From a virus, in IMG/VR virus record IMGVR_UViG_3300037264_002081, positions 1-40,605 of that record: a stretch of 40,605 bases of DNA; one strand, given 5' to 3'. Made by a program: the position numbers and the translations under genes. Shown piece by piece: positions 37,439 to 40,605 of this stretch (within the stretch, counting starts at the first letter, position 1; each line of letters begins with the position of its first letter). The notes below the pieces were generated by a model. That model worked only from the letters and a program-made list of their open reading frames with translations, was not told where the DNA came from and made no database searches.

Positions 37439-38570
37439 GCTATTTGATTATCAAATAAAAGCTATTTCAGAACTCAAGACTGGCTCCATCCTAAGGGGTG
37501 GAGTCGGTTCTGGTAAAACTTTGACTTCGCTTGGGTATTATAAACAAAAAGAAACATCAAAAGAATTATATGTAATAACCACAGCAAAAAAGAGAGATGA
37601 ATTAGATTGGGAACATGAGTCTAAACTTTTAGATATCCCCAACATACATGTAGATTCTTGGAATAATATAGGGAAATATAAGGATGTTAAGAATGCGTTT
37701 TTCATATTTGATGAACAGAAGACATCTGGATATGGTTCTTGGGTTAAGTCATTTATCAAAGTCTCCAAGTCAAATAACTGGATTTTACTTTCGGCAACTC
37801 CTGGTGATAAATGGATCGATTATTTACCTGTATTTATTGCTAATGGGTTTTATAAAAATAAGTCTGATTTCGTCACCAAACATGTGGTGTATAACACATA
37901 TACCAACTATCCGAAAATAGATAGATATGTAGAAACTGGGAAGTTAGAGAAATTAAGAAGAGCCATTACTGTTAAAATGGACTATAAGAAAAAAACAATA
38001 GACCATATAATATTGTTAGATATGCCCTACGATTCCTCCAAATTTGAAATAGTATTTAAAGATAAGTGGAATCCGTTCAAAGATGCACCAATTAAAAGCG
38101 CATCAGAAGCATGTTACACAATGAGAAAAATTGTAAACAGTAATCAATCCAGATTGAATGCTATTAAAATACTTATGAAAACACATCATAAGATAATGGT
38201 TTTTTATAATTTTAACTATGAGTTAGATTTATTGAGAACGTTAAAAGACGACTTAAATGTTTCGGTGGCTGAATATAATGGACAAAAACACGAGAGTATA
38301 CCAGTAGCGGACAGATGGTTATATCTAGCTCAATACACTTCTGCTGGAGAGTCCTGGAATTGTATAGAAACCAACACTATTGTTTTGTATTCTAGGAATT
38401 ATTCTTATCGTCAAACGATACAGGCAATGGGTAGAATAGACCGTCAAAATACTACCTTTGTAAATCTATATTACTATTTTTTAACCTCCAACTCACCGAT
38501 TGATAACGCTATATTAAAGACCTATTCGGAGAAAAAAAACTTCAACGAAGTCAATTTTATCAAAAAATAG
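37431..38570 (+). CDS. SF2/SNF2-type DNA helicase-like ATPase
   Basis: The 379-residue protein has Walker A GGVGSGKT (23-30), a DEAD-box variant FDEQ (93-96), motif III LLSATPG (119-125) and a final QAMGRIDRQ (about 338-346, motif VI). These place it in helicase superfamily 2, closest to SNF2-like enzymes of phages, here in a compact form. It probably remodels or unwinds branched DNA in replication or recombination. ATG 37431 overlaps the previous stop (ATGCTTAA); a start at 37398 would extend 11 codons into that gene and lacks a site. Promoter copy 6 begins 2 bases after the stop. Confidence 0.85.
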   Translation: MLKLFDYQIKAISELKTGSILRGGVGSGKTLTSLGYYKQKETSKELYVITTAKKRDELDWEHESKLLDIPNIHVDSWNNIGKYKDVKNAFFIFDEQKTSGYGSWVKSFIKVSKSNNWILLSATPGDKWIDYLPVFIANGFYKNKSDFVTKHVVYNTYTNYPKIDRYVETGKLEKLRRAITVKMDYKKKTIDHIILLDMPYDSSKFEIVFKDKWNPFKDAPIKSASEACYTMRKIVNSNQSRLNAIKILMKTHHKIMVFYNFNYELDLLRTLKDDLNVSVAEYNGQKHESIPVADRWLYLAQYTSAGESWNCIETNTIVLYSRNYSYRQTIQAMGRIDRQNTTFVNLYYYFLTSNSPIDNAILKTYSEKKNFNEVNFIKK

Positions 38571-38572
38571 CC

Positions 38573-38597
38573 TCGCGTCGCAAACATATGCTATAAT
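38573..38597 (+). promoter_or_regulatory. TCGC-N15-TATAAT promoter (copy 6)
   Basis: TCGC (38573-38576), spacer with ACATATGC, and TATAAT (38592-38597). It lies about 15 kb from the other copies, before the nuclease genes, which shows the family serves the replication region as well. Confidence 0.88.
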
Positions 38598-38599
38598 AG

Positions 38600-38675
38600 A
38601 AGAAGGGTTGTTTTTAATATTAAAGCTATATTACATAGAGATTGAAATCAAAACATCCCCTTCTTTTGTTTTTGC
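38600..38675 (+). ncRNA. candidate small RNA or attenuator
   Basis: AAGAAGGG (38600-38607), just after promoter copy 6, pairs with CCCTTCTT (38658-38665), followed by TTGTTTTT. An inner AATAT/ATATT hairpin is possible. The product would be a short RNA of about 70 bases with a closing stem and U-run. If transcription starts at 38604 the stem is shortened. It precedes the site AAGGAG of the gene at 38691 and could regulate it by termination. Confidence 0.45.
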
Positions 38676-38690
38676 TCATAAAGGAGTATT

Positions 38691-38990
38691 ATGATTTTAG
38701 AAAGTCGGTTTAAAGCCGATTTGATCGAGGAAATAGAAGCACTATATCCTGGTGCTATTGTACTTAAAACGGATGCGAATCAAATCCAAGGTTTTCCAGA
38801 TAATTTAATTTTGTGCGATAACAAATGGGCTGCATTTGAGGCCAAAAGAGATATATCAGCATCTATTAGACCTAATCAAAAGCATTACGTTCAAATGTTA
38901 AACAGCATGTCATACGCGTCCTTCGTGTTTCCACAAAACAAGGAGAAATTTTTAAATGAACTTCAACAAACATTCCAATCTACAAGGTGA
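38691..38990 (+). CDS. VRR-NUC-type nuclease (PD-(D/E)XK)
   Basis: The 99-residue enzyme shows IVLKTDANQIQGFPDNLILC (P36, D37) followed by WAAFEAKR (E50, K52), the PD-(D/E)XK core, and PNQKHYVQML with the Q-x-x-Y of VRR-NUC proteins. Compact VRR-NUC proteins of this size act as structure-specific (Holliday junction or flap) nucleases in phages. TAAAGGAG precedes the ATG. It overlaps the next nuclease gene by 35 bases. A resolvase role fits the neighbouring replication genes. Confidence 0.8.
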   Translation: MILESRFKADLIEEIEALYPGAIVLKTDANQIQGFPDNLILCDNKWAAFEAKRDISASIRPNQKHYVQMLNSMSYASFVFPQNKEKFLNELQQTFQSTR

Positions 38991-39516
38991 GCACTCATTT
39001 CTTAGCCCATCAAAATATCATTGGATTAATTACGATGAGGATAAAATTGGGTCTGCTTATCTGAAATTTTTAGCTGCTCAAAAGGGAACTCAACTTCACG
39101 ACTTTGCCTGTCAGTGTATAAGGTTAGGAATTAAACTACCAAAGAATAAACAAACTTTAAATAGTTATGTTAATGATGCGCTTGGGTTTAGAATGATCCC
39201 TGAACAACCTCTTTTCTACTCGGAAAATGCGTTTGGAACCGCAGATGCCATATCTTTTAGAGATAAGATACTTAGAATCCATGATTTGAAAACTGGAGTG
39301 TCTCCAGTATCAATGAGTCAGTTGGAAATATATGTTGCTTTTTTTTGTTTAGAATATGAAATGAATCCGAAAAAAATAGACATAGAGCTAAGATTGTACC
39401 AAAGTGATGAAATAGTTGTTCATAAACCAGAGTGGGAAAGTATACAGGACATAATGAAAAAAGTCGTTTCTTTTGATGAGAGGATTAATTTAATTAAAAC
39501 AGACTTGGAGGATTAA
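38956..39516 (+). CDS. RecB/Cas4-like PD-(D/E)XK nuclease
   Basis: The 186-residue product has GTQLHDF (H48), FGTADAIS (D97), RIHDLKTG (D110, K112) and SQLEIYVAFF (Q122, Y126). The order H-D-DxK-QxxxY is the RecB-family nuclease signature. There are no four cysteines for the iron-sulfur cluster of true Cas4 or AddB. Phages use such exonucleases for recombination or host DNA processing. AAGGAG precedes the ATG, and translation overlaps the VRR-NUC gene. Confidence 0.85.
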   Translation: MNFNKHSNLQGEHSFLSPSKYHWINYDEDKIGSAYLKFLAAQKGTQLHDFACQCIRLGIKLPKNKQTLNSYVNDALGFRMIPEQPLFYSENAFGTADAISFRDKILRIHDLKTGVSPVSMSQLEIYVAFFCLEYEMNPKKIDIELRLYQSDEIVVHKPEWESIQDIMKKVVSFDERINLIKTDLED

Positions 39517-39520
39517 AACT

Positions 39521-40605
39521 ATGTCTTATTTCTATCACATTGGTGTTAAACGTAAATCAGGCAGATATCCTTGGGGATCTGGTAACAACTCAGAACAAAG
39601 AGGAACTAGTTTTTTAGGTTACATATCAAAACTTCAAAAAGAAGGATTATCAGAAATTGAAATCGCAGAAGGTTTGAGCATGACTACCACACAATTAAGA
39701 ACGAGGAAGTCAATAGCTAAAGCTGAACTTAGAGCTGCGGCAACAATTACTGCGCTTAAGTATAAAGACAAAGGCATGTCAAATGTTGCTATAGGCATCA
39801 GGATGGGTCTTAATGAATCTTCTGTTAGAGCGTTACTTGATCCTTCTTTACAAATTAGATCTGATATCGCGCTATCAACATCCAAGATGTTACGAGAAAC
39901 AATTGAAAAAAAAGGTGTTATTGACGTTGGGGCTGGTGTTGAAAGTCAAATAGGTATAAGCAGGACAAAATTAAATACTGCTATATCCCTACTTGAAGAA
40001 GAAGGTTATAAAATTCATTATGTCCAAACACCACAGCTTGGCACCGGAAAATTTACAACCATTAAAGCTTTAGCTCCTCCGGGTATGGAATATAAGGATG
40101 TTTATAAAAATAGATCTGAGATAAAACCAGTATCTAATTTTATATATAGCCCAGATGGTGGAAGAACTCAATATGGTTTAGTTACGCCTAAAAATGTTGA
40201 CTCAAAAAGAATAATGGTAAGATACAAAGAAGATGGTGGTAGCGATAAAGATGGGGTTATCGAACTTAGGCGTAACGTAGAAGATCTTTCTTTAGGTAAA
40301 ACCAAATATGCCCAAGTTAGAATTGCTGTTGATGGAACACATTATTTAAAAGGCATGGCTATATATGCTGATAATATGCCTGCAGGTGTGGATATAATAT
40401 ATAACAGTAATAAAGATAAAACAACACCAAAACAAAACGTTTTTAAAGAATTAAAAGACGACGTTGATAATCCATTTGGTACTCTAATAAAACCGCAAGG
40501 ACAAAAAGGAGCTTTAAATATTGTAAATGAAGAAGGAGATTGGGGAAAATGGTCTAAGAATTTGTCATCACAAATATTGTCAAAACAATCTCCAGCTTTA
40601 GCAAA
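39521..40605 (+). CDS. large phage protein with helix-turn-helix-like segments (truncated by window end)
   Basis: The frame opens at ATG 39521 after GGAGG and is open to the last base (361 codons). It starts MSYFYHIGVKRKSGRYPWGS, then GLSEIEIAEGLSMTTTQLRT (about 45-65) and KGMSNVAIGIRMGLNESSVR (about 85-104), two helix-turn-helix-like units. DVGAGVESQIGISRTKLNTA suggests a third DNA-binding unit. Later parts read YAQVRIAVDGTHYLKGMA and NIVNEEGDWGKWSKNLSSQI. I recall relatives in gut phages that are much longer and carry an ADFDGD motif like that of RNA polymerase active sites; that portion would lie outside this window. Role is therefore unresolved. Confidence 0.65.
   Translation, partial: MSYFYHIGVKRKSGRYPWGSGNNSEQRGTSFLGYISKLQKEGLSEIEIAEGLSMTTTQLRTRKSIAKAELRAAATITALKYKDKGMSNVAIGIRMGLNESSVRALLDPSLQIRSDIALSTSKMLRETIEKKGVIDVGAGVESQIGISRTKLNTAISLLEEEGYKIHYVQTPQLGTGKFTTIKALAPPGMEYKDVYKNRSEIKPVSNFIYSPDGGRTQYGLVTPKNVDSKRIMVRYKEDGGSDKDGVIELRRNVEDLSLGKTKYAQVRIAVDGTHYLKGMAIYADNMPAGVDIIYNSNKDKTTPKQNVFKELKDDVDNPFGTLIKPQGQKGALNIVNEEGDWGKWSKNLSSQILSKQSPALA

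Noticed and set aside
38956-39516. Cas4 as evidence of a CRISPR system
   Set aside because: RecB-type motifs are present, but the cysteine cluster of Cas4 and any array or cas neighbours are absent.

Overview
This window is most of the genome of a long-tailed (siphovirus-type) bacteriophage. Every gene I can support lies on the + strand, and the genes are tightly packed with many ATGA/TAATG overlaps. The DNA is AT-rich overall. Ribosome-binding sites are very strong: AGAAAGGAGG at 165-174 and AAAGGAGGTGATCC at 1405-1418 complement the CCTCCTTTCT-type 3' end of 16S rRNA, which points to a Bacillota-like host (inference). I see no integrase, repressor, tRNA gene, CRISPR array or endolysin, so the window alone does not settle lifestyle.

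Layout. 1-180: end of a preceding gene, then a 28-bp perfect inverted repeat. 180-6671: a 2H phosphoesterase, probable small terminase, HNH-like protein, a 677-residue protein with eighteen exact 22-residue repeats, small virion proteins, head-tail connector and large terminase. 6683-11080: portal, a protease-capsid fusion with an internal capsid start, neck proteins, tail terminator, major tail protein and a terminator. 11101-20923: tail chaperones, tape measure, distal tail protein, tail-associated protein, baseplate/receptor-binding proteins and a glycine-rich adhesin. 20934-22617: lysis/membrane genes, including a holin made of two tandem copies. 22640-31466: an accessory region of about 25 small genes, many predicted membrane or highly basic, divided by terminator-promoter cassettes, with a long structured non-coding stretch at 27000-27330. 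32019-32218: repeat-rich, very AT-rich candidate replication origin. 32239-39516: replication/recombination genes. 39521-end: a truncated gene with helix-turn-helix-like segments.

The most unusual features are these. (1) A 1270-residue protein joins an SF3 helicase, an archaeo-eukaryotic-type primase, a 3'-5' exonuclease and a family-B DNA polymerase. It has an internal ribosome-binding site and GTG in frame exactly at the primase/polymerase boundary. (2) A promoter family with TCGC placed exactly 15 nt before TATAAT occurs six times, plus one weak copy, often fused directly to a GAAA-loop terminator. (3) A roughly 330-nt region at 27000-27330 has at least eight possible helices and a possible pseudoknot, with no gene in it.

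How the parts work together. Late genes build the head (4.2-10.3 kb) and tail (10.3-20.9 kb). Lysis-type membrane proteins follow. The accessory region probably carries early host-interaction genes driven by the TCGC promoters. The helicase-primase-polymerase, phosphoesterase, ssDNA-binding-like protein, SNF2-type helicase and two PD-(D/E)XK nucleases form a replication and recombination module next to the candidate origin. Functional calls rest on motif recognition by eye; no database search was possible.
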